A stretch of DNA of 64,000 nt from Faucicola osloensis_C (GTDB lineage Bacteria > Pseudomonadota > Gammaproteobacteria > Pseudomonadales > Moraxellaceae): the NCBI GenBank assembly GCA_019353055.1, contig JABAHL010000001.1:441670-505669 (forward strand). The letters are read 5' to 3'. The stretch's first letter is position 1, and every line of letters starts with the position of its first letter. Under the pieces are notes generated by a model, which was not told where the DNA came from, searched no databases, and was given only the letters and a program-made list of their open reading frames with translations. Position numbers and translations under genes: made by a program. Of the stretch, positions 9,470-18,181 are shown in pieces.

Positions 9470-9982
9470 TTAAGGCACCGCTCGACCATTTGACAACGCA
9501 ATCCAACCACGAATAATGCGATACAGATGCCATAAGACTGTGGCGACAATTATCAAGCCGCCTAAAGCACCAACAATAAAGCTACCACCCATCGTATGAT
9601 TGCTATCAACGGCGGCGCCAAAAAATAGCCCGCCAGTCGCAAAAATCACCATGACAAAACCAATTACCCAAAAAAATATGCTGTACCAAAACGTTTTGAT
9701 TTGCCAATCAAAGTGACTATAAAGCCACGTGTTCCTAGCCTCATCGCGCTTTAAATAATTCATCACAATCGGAATAATCCAAGTCAGTCCCGCGGTAAAA
9801 TAACTAAACAGCGCCAACGCATAAGTAATGTGGTTATAACTGATTTGGCTTTGGGTCACCGGTAAGTTTTGACTAAGCTGCGTGTATTGCGGTAATGCTG
9901 ATGGATAACCATTCACCCCACTACCAAATTGTGGGTTGGCTGGGTCAGGTGTGTGAGCATCTGTTGGTTTTTCTAGGTTCAT
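9470..9982 (-). CDS. Small inner-membrane protein, COG3671/DUF4870-like
   Basis: A 170-residue protein with a hydrophilic, Pro/Asn-rich N-terminus (about 45 residues) followed by three hydrophobic helices (about 52-75, 95-120, 128-152). The segment SHFDWQIKTFWYS between helices 1 and 2 resembles a conserved block of small uncharacterised membrane proteins grouped with COG3671. GGAG precedes the ATG. It is the last gene of the minus-strand run after tolB and the TolB-like lipoprotein gene, 75 nt downstream, but whether it belongs to that operon is uncertain. Function unknown. Confidence 0.65.
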   Translation of the reverse strand: MNLEKPTDAHTPDPANPQFGSGVNGYPSALPQYTQLSQNLPVTQSQISYNHITYALALFSYFTAGLTWIIPIVMNYLKRDEARNTWLYSHFDWQIKTFWYSIFFWVIGFVMVIFATGGLFFGAAVDSNHTMGGSFIVGALGGLIIVATVLWHLYRIIRGWIALSNGRAVP

Positions 9983-10057
9983 TATAATTCTCCATCAATG
10001 ATTATTACTTTTTTTATCGGGTCATACAGTAGAATTTCAATTGATTGTTATTGATAA

Positions 10058-11107
10058 TTAATAGTTTACCCAAATCGGTTCTCGAATGGTAAATGGTTGG
10101 TGATTGCTATCAGCAAACTCGATCGTCCAGCTAACAGGGGATTGTTGCGGTGCCAACCGCTCAAAATTCGGTACTGGGGTGATTTTTAGGCGGTTTTTTG
10201 CCGAATACAACAAATAGTTGCCATCGGGTGAAAAGTTGGCAGGTTCAGCCAATCCTTCATTATTGATAGCGATGCTTTTTTTAGTTGCCATATCTGCGAG
10301 CCTGCCTTGGCTATTATCGCTGACGTAAGTGATCAAACGCCCTGTGGGGCTAATCCGAGCGATGGCATTGGTTTTACCAGGCAAGTTTAAGGGCAAAAAT
10401 TGCTGTTTTGCAAAATAGTACTGATAAAGCTGCGGTTGTAAAAATTTGGCTTTATCTGACGTAAATATAAAGGATTGACCATCGGGCAACCACACAGGGG
10501 CTAAATCAATCGCTGATTGATAGGTCAGTTGTTGTTTTATATTGCCGCTGCTATCGGTCAAAAAAATTTCTGGATTGCCCATTTGGCTATTTGCTAGTAA
10601 CAATTGGCGCCCATCGGGGGAGATTGCGCCGCTAAAATTATGGGTGGGTTTGGCAGAAACCCCAGAAACCTCAGTGACTTGCAAAGTCGCTCTATCAAGG
10701 ATAACGACTTTAGGATAACTTTTGCCTGCTTGAACCGTAAAAATCAGGCGATCGCCTAAGCGACTGGCAGATAAGCTCATTATCGTACCATTGACCTTAT
10801 ATAAAGTCTTTGGGTCGCTGCCATCGATTTGGGTTTCAATCAGCTGCGCTTGGCGATTTTCCCCAAATCCGGTTAAATAAATAAAAATTAACTTGCCTGA
10901 CAGCTGGCTAGCATCCATCTGCGGCAAATTGGTTGGCGCAGTCGCTATGACTTTGGGCAGTGAGGTCGAACTTTGCAAGGTGGTGTTAGATAAGGTTGTT
11001 GATGGCGAGCGCATGGTCTGACATCCTGTCATCGCCAAGCTAATTGCCATGACAATTGCCATAACAGCGGCGCACCATAAACGGGGTAATTGATAAACAT
11101 GCCTCAT
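10058..11107 (-). CDS. Second TolB-like beta-propeller lipoprotein
   Basis: This 349-residue protein begins with a lipoprotein signal: hydrophobic VMAIVMAISLAM then the lipobox MTGC, so it is probably anchored by acylated cysteine. The rest has WD40-like PD40 repeats typical of TolB propellers (for example FSGAISPDGRQLLLAN, APVWLPDGQSFIFTSD, PANFSPDGNYLLYSAK). It lacks the recognisable TolB N-terminal D1 domain, which distinguishes it from the adjacent true TolB. I chose the ATG at 11107, 16 nt after tolB ends, because it opens the signal; longer in-frame starts overlap tolB. A role in the Tol system is inferred only from position and fold. Confidence 0.75.
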   Translation of the reverse strand: MRHVYQLPRLWCAAVMAIVMAISLAMTGCQTMRSPSTTLSNTTLQSSTSLPKVIATAPTNLPQMDASQLSGKLIFIYLTGFGENRQAQLIETQIDGSDPKTLYKVNGTIMSLSASRLGDRLIFTVQAGKSYPKVVILDRATLQVTEVSGVSAKPTHNFSGAISPDGRQLLLANSQMGNPEIFLTDSSGNIKQQLTYQSAIDLAPVWLPDGQSFIFTSDKAKFLQPQLYQYYFAKQQFLPLNLPGKTNAIARISPTGRLITYVSDNSQGRLADMATKKSIAINNEGLAEPANFSPDGNYLLYSAKNRLKITPVPNFERLAPQQSPVSWTIEFADSNHQPFTIREPIWVNY

Positions 11108-11123
11108 GTTATTTGAAGTTTCG

Positions 11124-12434
11124 TTACGGCAAAACATTATTGGCATCTGGATTGAGCCAAAGTGGTCCATAAATCAAGCCATTGGGCACGCCATTTTGGG
11201 AGGGGCTAATGCTGATGGATTTGCCATTTGATACAATGGTAATGACATTTTTATTGGAGTAAATATAGTGTTGTCCATTGGGTGAGACACCTGGGGCTTC
11301 ACTTAACCCAACATTATTTACAGCAGTTACCGAGCGCGAACCCAGATCCATCACTACGCCTTGATTGGCACCCGACAAATAGGACATTTTTTTACCATCA
11401 TTGCTGATGCGTCCCATACTGCTCAGTCCACCACCCGTCAAGCGCTGCTCACTACCGGTTGCCAGATTGTAGAGATAAATTTGACCTTTATTACCGCCTT
11501 TTTTACCACTCGCTCTATCTGAAGTATAGACAAATGATTGCCCATCAGGCGCCCAACTAGGATAAATAGCCCCCACAGGGTCATTGGTCAATCGACGAGA
11601 ATTGCCACCTTGCGCCAAATAAATCTGCGGTATGCCGTTTTCAAAACTGCTACTAAATATCACGCGACCATCTTTACTCACCGACGCACCATAGTTCATG
11701 GCTTTAAAATTCGTCAAATTGCTGACTGCCCCACTGACAATATTGGCAGACATGACCTGCGGATAGCCTAGCGTGTCGGGCTGAACTTGGAAAGTGAAGG
11801 TTTGATTGTCAGCAGAGGTATTTAGGGTTTTAATGGTACCGTTAAACTCATAAATCACTTTAGGGTTAAACCCGTCCACATCAGAGATGACCAAACGTGA
11901 CACACGGTTTTTAGGCTTGCCTGTCTCCACCACATACGCAATACGCCCAGAAAAATCGCCTTTTATGCCTGTCAATATCTCATAGATACGGTCAGCAACC
12001 TTATGCCCTGCCATACGCAAACTTTGCGAGTTATTTTTGGTGGTGACGGTTTGCAGACCCTGCATCACCTCGCCTGTCGCGACATTAATCACTTCAAAAT
12101 TAATTTCAACGTTGCCCCGATTACTGCGCGTATTGCCGACCACCAAATAAGGCACGGCGTTATGCTGCCAGACAGGCAAAGTGACTTCACTACTGCTATG
12201 AGGTCGCTCTGGCAAATTACTATCCAAAGTAAATTGCCCCAAATTGGTCAAATCATTGGTGATGATGCCCGAGATACTCTCTGCCCCTGCAAACGGCACA
12301 ATGGCGATTTGAGTCAACGCATTATCAGATTTTTTAACAATATCAATAACTAATGGGGATTGAGCATAACAAGTTGTGGATAATGTTGGCAATACTAGTA
12401 AGGCAGGAATCAAGAAATTCTTAAAAAAAGTCAT
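11124..12434 (-). CDS. tolB: Tol-Pal system periplasmic protein TolB
   Basis: TolB (436 residues) is the periplasmic propeller that links Pal and the TolA/colicin machinery. A signal peptide (residues 1-24, ending CYA) is followed by the D1 domain with IAIVPFAGAESISGIITNDL and then the propeller with repeated PD40 blades (YPSWAPDGQSFVYTSD). Length fits the family (about 430). It follows tolA on the minus strand after a 229-nt gap that is unusually long and contains a small inverted-repeat element. Confidence 0.94.
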   Translation of the reverse strand: MTFFKNFLIPALLVLPTLSTTCYAQSPLVIDIVKKSDNALTQIAIVPFAGAESISGIITNDLTNLGQFTLDSNLPERPHSSSEVTLPVWQHNAVPYLVVGNTRSNRGNVEINFEVINVATGEVMQGLQTVTTKNNSQSLRMAGHKVADRIYEILTGIKGDFSGRIAYVVETGKPKNRVSRLVISDVDGFNPKVIYEFNGTIKTLNTSADNQTFTFQVQPDTLGYPQVMSANIVSGAVSNLTNFKAMNYGASVSKDGRVIFSSSFENGIPQIYLAQGGNSRRLTNDPVGAIYPSWAPDGQSFVYTSDRASGKKGGNKGQIYLYNLATGSEQRLTGGGLSSMGRISNDGKKMSYLSGANQGVVMDLGSRSVTAVNNVGLSEAPGVSPNGQHYIYSNKNVITIVSNGKSISISPSQNGVPNGLIYGPLWLNPDANNVLP

Positions 12435-12528
12435 AGTAATCTAATCCATTATAAAATCATTAGTGTGAATTTATTAATTAAAAATTTGGTAGCAGTTTAA
12501 AAATTAGGCTAACGAGATTGTTCAATCG

Positions 12529-12588
12529 TAGGGTACGTTTCACCCACCTTTAACACCCTCGCATAAGTAGTGCGTAAAACGCACCCTA
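12529..12588. repeat. Small inverted-repeat element (MITE/REP-like)
   Basis: TAGGGTACGTTTCACCCAC at the left and GTGCGTAAAACGCACCCTA at the right are imperfect inverted copies (16 of 19 positions) separated by 22 nt, in the tolA-tolB gap. The TAGGGTGCGT..ACGCAC theme is like that of short non-autonomous dispersed repeats. Only this copy is apparent in the window. Confidence 0.5.
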
Positions 12589-12663
12589 TCTCTTTTCTTA
12601 TAGTGCACTTTTCTTGCTTGAGCCAAAATTTAATAGGTGTTTAACAGGTTAGAATAAGATACA

Positions 12664-13647
12664 TCAGTTTTTTTCGCCTTTGAAATTTAAAGATATATTA
12701 CCACCAAAACTATGATAAAAACTTGCATCTTCAGGCATGGGTAAGGGATTAGAACGGTTAATAGCATCTCTAAGGCTGTTTTCGAATACAGCATCACCAT
12801 TTCCTACAAAATTTATTGATTGAACACTACCTGAAGGTGAGATTTTGATGTTAGCCGTTAATTTTTTGCCTTTACTGCCTTTTGGAATATCCCAATTATT
12901 ATAAATTTTAGAGTAAATTGCATTGATATAACTACTTTTTGAGCCACCTGACGCACCGCCGCCGCGGCTTGCACTGTTTTGAGAAGAGGATTGCCCTGCA
13001 CCTGTAGATTGACCATCTTTACCCAAATCCAGTGATTTTATACTATTGTTACTTTGCCGCTCGCTATTGGCATTGAGGTTTTTATTGTAGGCGGCATTGT
13101 TGGCGCGTATTTCGTTTTTTACCTCATCAATATTGCTTTCGGCAATTTTATACTCTTGCAGATTTCGCTGCTGGGTTTCATTGCGCTGGTTTAATTCATC
13201 AATCACGCTCTGTCTTTCAGCGGCTACTTCCCGGTCTAGCTTTTCAGCAAATAGTGCCTGCTCTTTTTCCCATTGCGCCTGCTTGGCAGCCAAATTATCT
13301 TTCACCGTTTCAATTTGATTGGTTGAGGTTGAATGGAGCGTGTTCATTGGCACAGTTGATAGGGTTTGAGAATTTAAGGACGGTGTGGGCGCACCAGCCA
13401 TCTCGCCAGCCGTGGCTTGGTTTTGTGCAAGCTCATCTTGTTGGTTGGCTTTGATTTGCCCTTCCATTGCCGACAACTGCTCAGGGGTAATCAACGATGT
13501 TTCCATGGGCGCTGGCGGGGTGTTATGATAAAAGAAAAACAATAACCCAACCACCAACGCATGGGCAATGGCACTGAGCACAATTGCCCATACCGGGTAA
13601 TCGGGGGTTTTGACGGGTACATAGACTGAGGTCACTTCAGCATACAT
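12664..13647 (-). CDS. tolA: Tol-Pal system inner-membrane spanning protein TolA
   Basis: TolA (327 residues) spans from inner membrane to outer membrane and transmits TolQR energy. One N-terminal helix (about residues 18-41) is followed by a Gln/Glu/Ala-rich coiled-coil (about 85-190), a Gly/Ser-rich hinge (about 205-235) and a compact C-terminal domain with YINAIYSKIYNNWDIP and LRDAINRSNPLPMP, which mark TolA/TonB-type C-termini. The coiled-coil is shorter than in E. coli (421 residues in total). Position after tolR supports the call. Confidence 0.92.
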   Translation of the reverse strand: MYAEVTSVYVPVKTPDYPVWAIVLSAIAHALVVGLLFFFYHNTPPAPMETSLITPEQLSAMEGQIKANQQDELAQNQATAGEMAGAPTPSLNSQTLSTVPMNTLHSTSTNQIETVKDNLAAKQAQWEKEQALFAEKLDREVAAERQSVIDELNQRNETQQRNLQEYKIAESNIDEVKNEIRANNAAYNKNLNANSERQSNNSIKSLDLGKDGQSTGAGQSSSQNSASRGGGASGGSKSSYINAIYSKIYNNWDIPKGSKGKKLTANIKISPSGSVQSINFVGNGDAVFENSLRDAINRSNPLPMPEDASFYHSFGGNISLNFKGEKN

Positions 13648-13712
13648 CGTCTCAGTATTTCCTTATTATAGCAAAAATGTTCAATCAAAAATTAAAAGGT
13701 CATCGTATTAGA

Positions 13713-13782
13713 AGGCTGCTTGATTAAAAAGCTGCTTCATTTAAAAGCTGCTTGATTAAAAAACTACTTGATTAAAAGGCTA
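13713..13782. repeat. 16-bp tandem repeat abutting the tolR stop codon
   Basis: Four full units, AGGCTGCTTGATTAAA, AAGCTGCTTCATTTAA, AAGCTGCTTGATTAAA and AAACTACTTGATTAAA (13713-13776), continue into a fifth partial unit that contains the tolR stop and last codons. The array fills the tolR-tolA gap. Confidence 0.85.
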
Positions 13783-14247
13783 CTTGCTGGCTGCTTTTGG
13801 CGGTGCCGTTAACAAGCCAACCTTTTGAATGCCCGCTTGCTGCAAGTTTGCCATTAATTGGATAATATCCCCATATTGGTTATTCTGATCGGCATTAATC
13901 ATCACATTGACATTGGGTTTACCATCGAACTGGTATTGAGGCTGAGATTGTAAATTATTCAAAGTAGCGATTAACGCCTCTTCGCTCATTGGCTCATCGG
14001 TTTTGTCTTGGGTGCTTAAATATAGCTGTCCATCAGATTTTAGTGACACAATCACCGGTAACTGCGTGCCTTGCTGTAGTGATTTGGTTTGCGCTTTTGG
14101 CAAATCAATATCCACCCCCGTTGTTAGCATGGGCGCGGTCACCATAAATATAACAAGCAGCACCAACATAACGTCAATATAAGGCACCACATTCATACCC
14201 GCATTGAGTTTTTGTGGACGGCTACGGCTGTAAGGATTTGCTTTCAT
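13780..14247 (-). CDS. tolR: Tol-Pal system protein TolR
   Basis: TolR (155 residues) forms with TolQ the proton-driven motor. The single helix near residues 20-40 contains the proton-carrying aspartate in VVPYIDVMLVLLVIFMV, and the periplasmic ExbD/TolR domain follows. The length fits the family. The last codons, Ala-Ala-Ser-Lys-stop, match the unit of the neighbouring 16-bp tandem repeat, suggesting that the end of the gene was the template for the duplication. Confidence 0.94.
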   Translation of the reverse strand: MKANPYSRSRPQKLNAGMNVVPYIDVMLVLLVIFMVTAPMLTTGVDIDLPKAQTKSLQQGTQLPVIVSLKSDGQLYLSTQDKTDEPMSEEALIATLNNLQSQPQYQFDGKPNVNVMINADQNNQYGDIIQLMANLQQAGIQKVGLLTAPPKAASK

Positions 14248-14307
14248 AGTGTCAAGTTGTTCAATAAAATTTATCTAACATTCATTTAGCGTTTAGCATT
14301 TATCTAG

Positions 14308-15036
14308 CTAGCGAGCGAGCGGTGGCATCATGGCAGATGAATTGAGCCCCGTCGGTAAGTTGGTAGCCGTATCCACAGTTTGTCGCAACAACATGCCTGT
14401 CATCTCATCACAGAACAGGCTACGACTTTGATAAATTTTATCGTTTTTTGCGGTAAAATGGTTGAAAGCCAGTGCCGCTGGAATTGCAGCAAACAACCCG
14501 AGCGCCGTGGCAATCAAGGCTTCGGCAATACCAGGCGCAACCGCAGCAAGTGTGGCTTGCGAAGAAGTCGATAAGCCCATAAAAGCCGTCATAATCCCCC
14601 AAACCGTACCAAGCAGACCAATATAAGGCGAGACCGAGGCAATACTGGCTAGTAGCGGCAATCCTTGCTCAAGCTCGAGTTGTTGACGCCCCAAGCCAAC
14701 GCGAAGTTTGCGCTCGACGCCTTCAATGATTTCACTACGGGCTTGGGTGTTTTTTAGCAGTTTTAAAAACTCACTAAAGCCAATAAAAAAGATTTGCTCA
14801 AGTCCACTTCTATCAGGATTACCTTGAACGCCTTTGTATAGGGTTGGCAATTCAACCCCTGACCAAAAGGTTTGCTCAAAATAATTATCGGCGCGCGTGG
14901 CAATTGCCAAGCGACTACTTAAACGAAAAATAGTGACCCAACACAACAAAGAAGCAAATAATAAAATGCCCATGATAATTTTGACGAAAATACTGGCATG
15001 CGTCACCAAACTGACGAGATCAATCGAGCCTTCCAT
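14308..15036 (-). CDS. tolQ: Tol-Pal system proton channel subunit TolQ
   Basis: TolQ (242 residues) is the MotA/TolQ/ExbB channel partner of TolR. Helices are visible near residues 14-38, 130-160 and 165-195, with the family blocks LASIASVSPYIGLLGTVWGIM and GIAEALIATALGLFAAIPA. It is the first tol gene of the minus-strand cluster; ybgC, which often precedes tolQ, is missing, and the next gene upstream is a hypothetical one 259 nt away. Confidence 0.95.
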   Translation of the reverse strand: MEGSIDLVSLVTHASIFVKIIMGILLFASLLCWVTIFRLSSRLAIATRADNYFEQTFWSGVELPTLYKGVQGNPDRSGLEQIFFIGFSEFLKLLKNTQARSEIIEGVERKLRVGLGRQQLELEQGLPLLASIASVSPYIGLLGTVWGIMTAFMGLSTSSQATLAAVAPGIAEALIATALGLFAAIPAALAFNHFTAKNDKIYQSRSLFCDEMTGMLLRQTVDTATNLPTGLNSSAMMPPLAR

Positions 15037-15295
15037 AAGTTATGCTTCCCCAACCATCCAAATCACTAAATATGAACCACTAAATATTTTGATACCAGCT
15101 TGTCAAAAGCCTGCTAGCAATACCCGATTAAAACCAAAAACTAGTGCAATTATAAGGTCGAGCACTAGAATTAACATAAGCATATTGTAACCAATAACAT
15201 TTGCTAATCGTATAAAAATTTTGGGGCGTTGCTAGTATTGATAATGGCATGGCTGCTATGACTAAAAGCTAAGGCTAAAAAGATACTGATAAAAG

Positions 15296-16042
15296 TCATG
15301 GCTCTGCAATAAACTGCTGTGTTTGGGCATAAGATTGCGCTTCTGATTTGATTAGCGACAACCATTCATTGGCAATGACAGGATGCGACTGAAAATATGC
15401 CATCATCCAATGCGCTAACGGCGTAGGCACGGGCACAAATTGGGTGGAAGGCAAAATGGATTGGGTGCCATTGGTTTCATCATTGTCATACACAAGCTCA
15501 ACCTGCGGATTTTTTTGAATAATTTCTACCCCGATAATCTGCCAATTGGTAAAAGCGTTATCAATCGCATAGGACAAAGCTTCTGTTTGAGATAATTTTG
15601 ATGCGAGGTAGATAGGCTCAAATGTTTTGCGAGTATTCACCCAATGCAAACGCAATGCAATATCAGGTTGTTGGTAAAATACCACCAATTTGCCAGCAAA
15701 CTTTATTTGCCAAGGATTAACTACTTGGTTGGAATGAATGCCAAGTATTTGCGCAAATTGTTCTCGCGTCAGCAATCTATCAAAGCTTGCTAGCAATTGA
15801 CCATTTAATGGATGTTGCAGTTTGAGGAGGTCGGATAAATACTCATAATGGTAAATAAATTTCATAGGCAAGTGCTGTGAAATAACCCCGTCCGTCACTT
15901 GACAGCGATGCACTTTCCACTGCGGCATGGTATCGGTAATAAGCGCAAGCAAGTCTATGATTGTATTATTCTTAGTTTTTGTTTGATTATCGAGCGTTGA
16001 ATCGATAGTTGGCGTATTAGCATCCGTTTGAGTGACTAGCAA
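15296..16042 (-). CDS. Hypothetical protein, upstream of tolQ
   Basis: I do not recognise this 248-residue protein. It has no signal peptide or membrane helix. The N-terminal 30 residues are Thr/Asn/Asp-rich and look disordered; the remainder is globular with many aromatic residues, including QWKVHRCQVTDG, RLHWVNTRKTFEPIYLASK and a C-terminal LAHWMMAYFQSHPVIANEWL. Codon use and composition look like those of its neighbours. It lies 259 nt upstream of tolQ and transcribes in the same direction, so it may be co-transcribed, but the gap makes that doubtful. Confidence 0.6.
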   Translation of the reverse strand: MLVTQTDANTPTIDSTLDNQTKTKNNTIIDLLALITDTMPQWKVHRCQVTDGVISQHLPMKFIYHYEYLSDLLKLQHPLNGQLLASFDRLLTREQFAQILGIHSNQVVNPWQIKFAGKLVVFYQQPDIALRLHWVNTRKTFEPIYLASKLSQTEALSYAIDNAFTNWQIIGVEIIQKNPQVELVYDNDETNGTQSILPSTQFVPVPTPLAHWMMAYFQSHPVIANEWLSLIKSEAQSYAQTQQFIAEP

Positions 16043-16178
16043 GCGATTTCCTTTTAACTGGTTGGTTTATTACAATTGCTTCATTATAAAACTTTTTTCA
16101 TGCATTTGAGCCAAAAAAATCATTACATGGTGAAATGTAATGATTCATCTAAAAAACTGTTGTAGCTAATAGTTGTAG

Positions 16179-16592
16179 TTAATAATAGGCAGCGTTTAGC
16201 AATAAACCGACCGCTAAAAAAAACCAAATCATAAATACTACACTGAGCCATTTACGATGATATCGCCAAGATTCATTATCGATTTTGTTATCGGTTGTCA
16301 AATCATCCGCCAAATCATCTATGGCTGATTTTCTTGGTAAATTTGTAGACTTTTTAAAAATATCTTTAAATCGTAAATCTCTGGTTAATTGATTGTCCTC
16401 ATCTTTTATGGTAAAAAAATTAGATGAGTAATCTGCCAAATAAGTTTGAGAATTAAGCGAATGCGGTAGTACCGATTTGACGGTTGCTTGGCGATAATCA
16501 TGCTCAAGCACGTCAGCAAAAACTAACTGAGACGCCAAACTTTGAGATGCTAAGCCACTCCTTATATTGTCATGTGTTTTGTTAATCTTCAT
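16179..16592 (-). CDS. Hypothetical protein with a C-terminal membrane anchor
   Basis: The 137-residue product is hydrophilic for about 112 residues and then ends in a single hydrophobic helix, WLSVVFMIWFFLAVGLLLNA, with only YY after it. This is a tail-anchor-like topology. No family was recognised. AAGGGG precedes the ATG, supporting it as a real gene. It stands between two other poorly characterised minus-strand genes. Confidence 0.55.
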   Translation of the reverse strand: MKINKTHDNIRSGLASQSLASQLVFADVLEHDYRQATVKSVLPHSLNSQTYLADYSSNFFTIKDEDNQLTRDLRFKDIFKKSTNLPRKSAIDDLADDLTTDNKIDNESWRYHRKWLSVVFMIWFFLAVGLLLNAAYY

Positions 16593-16805
16593 GTTAAATA
16601 CCCCTTCTTGATAGATAACATTATAGGGATATCGCAGCGTTATTTAATCATAGGTTTGATTGTGGTTTTGTTATACTTAGCTAACTTGTATTAGCAAATG
16701 TGCAGATTTGAAACCGTTTGTAAATCGTGCATAGTGAAATTCACTGGTAGTCAATTCATACTTTGGTTAGGATTAAACCAGTAATTTAGCTCTTGCTTAA
16801 ACAAA

Positions 16806-17936
16806 TTATCTTCTATCGATAAATATTTGTTGTTCAGAGGCTTTGACAAAGTCTTCATAAGAAACCACCCCTTGACTATTAGTGGCATTTGTTGTGGGAT
16901 TGCTGCCCGTCTGCGCGCGCTCATTTGAACCTTGATTTAGGTTATTGGGATTTGAGCTATTAGGATTTGGGGTATTGGGATTAGCGGTGTCAATTGGCGC
17001 CTCAGGCATCTGATTAGTCCTACTTGGCGTGTTGGCAAGCGTGTCTGACACTTGATTGGTGGTCATAGCGGGATTGACATTCGCTGGCGCGGTGGGTTGT
17101 GGGGTGGAAGCCACGCCGTTTCCTAATTGCTCACCAGTAATTACCACCGCTTCTGTTCTTAAATTCTCTGGTTGAGCGGTAGAGGCGGCAACCGCTGAAG
17201 CAGTTGCAGGCAATGTCTGAGCCGATTGGCTAGGGTGTGTTGTCGTCATAATGACATTGTTTTGAGCGTCTTTACTATTTTTCATCGCTTGATAACTGTG
17301 ATAACTCTGATAGCTGGGCACGACAACTTGGGTTAACAAACCGATGAGTGACATGACTAAAAGCGGAATCAACACCATCAGTACCGTTTTTAACTGGGTA
17401 GCAGGTCTAGCAGGTAAGCCATAATAATTAGCGCCTGCCGTCCCTTCGACTGCTAGCAAGTAAAGGTAAACTAAGATATTTACCCCAGGCACTAGCATCA
17501 GCAGCGCAAGCCACCCTGTTTTGTTAATGTCATTGAAGCGCCGTTTGCTAACGGCAAGCTGTAGATAAAACAAAACCGCCACACCCACACTACTTGCGCC
17601 AAGCAAACTCATCGGCAACTGCTCACTACTAGCATTCACTATGCCCTGAAAGCCACCAATCATCACAAAGAGCAAAGCGACCAGCATTAATGCTATCAAC
17701 GCATTAAAGGTGGAATACGCTAAAAACTGAACACGGCTAACCCGACCGTGCCAATCAAAAAACTGACGATTATTAAAGCCTTCATGCATCTCGGTTAAGG
17801 TGACAAACGACGTACCAACTTCAGTTTCAATTATTTCATCAACTTGCGTTTTATCAACTTGATGCATATTATCGAAACTGGGTTCGATGGGCGGTAAAGA
17901 CTGGGCTTTTTTTGGCTTGGGTAGACGGATGGCCAT
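16806..17936 (-). CDS. DUF805 membrane protein with long low-complexity tail
   Basis: Of the 376 residues, about 70-200 form the DUF805 membrane region: the entry motif WHGRVSRVQFLAY, then RRFNDINKTGWLALLMLVPGVNIL and AVEGTAGANYYG, all typical of this family of uncharacterised inner-membrane proteins. After a fourth helix the last 150 residues are Thr/Asn/Pro/Ala-rich, probably periplasmic and disordered, and include a three-unit 15-bp DNA repeat. The ATG at 17936 is taken over an upstream TTG. The gene is divergent from a LysR regulator, which may or may not control it. Confidence 0.78.
   Translation of the reverse strand: MAIRLPKPKKAQSLPPIEPSFDNMHQVDKTQVDEIIETEVGTSFVTLTEMHEGFNNRQFFDWHGRVSRVQFLAYSTFNALIALMLVALLFVMIGGFQGIVNASSEQLPMSLLGASSVGVAVLFYLQLAVSKRRFNDINKTGWLALLMLVPGVNILVYLYLLAVEGTAGANYYGLPARPATQLKTVLMVLIPLLVMSLIGLLTQVVVPSYQSYHSYQAMKNSKDAQNNVIMTTTHPSQSAQTLPATASAVAASTAQPENLRTEAVVITGEQLGNGVASTPQPTAPANVNPAMTTNQVSDTLANTPSRTNQMPEAPIDTANPNTPNPNSSNPNNLNQGSNERAQTGSNPTTNATNSQGVVSYEDFVKASEQQIFIDRR
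16940..16984. repeat. 15-bp tandem repeat, three units, inside the DUF805 gene
   Basis: GGTTATTGGGATTTG, AGCTATTAGGATTTG and GGGTATTGGGATTAG are consecutive in-frame units encoding the Asn/Pro-rich repeats of the tail. Confidence 0.8.
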
Positions 17937-18181
17937 AATGAGCAACTTAATCTAGAGGTTTAAACTATTTTTTTAGCGTGATATTTTTAACGTAGTATTG
18001 CCCAAATTTTATAATATATTGGTTAGAATATCTTGAAATTGGGACATAAATTTGACATTTTTTGTAACATTGATTTAATGGTTTGGCTTGATCGCAAATT
18101 TTTTGCATAAATAATTTATTGAATGAGTAAATAATTTTTAACCTCGATAACACAACGCTGTAATAATCATTGAGTATTGAT

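Noticed and set aside
13713..13782. Short CRISPR array
   Set aside because: Units are contiguous 16-mers without spacers, and no cas gene is present.
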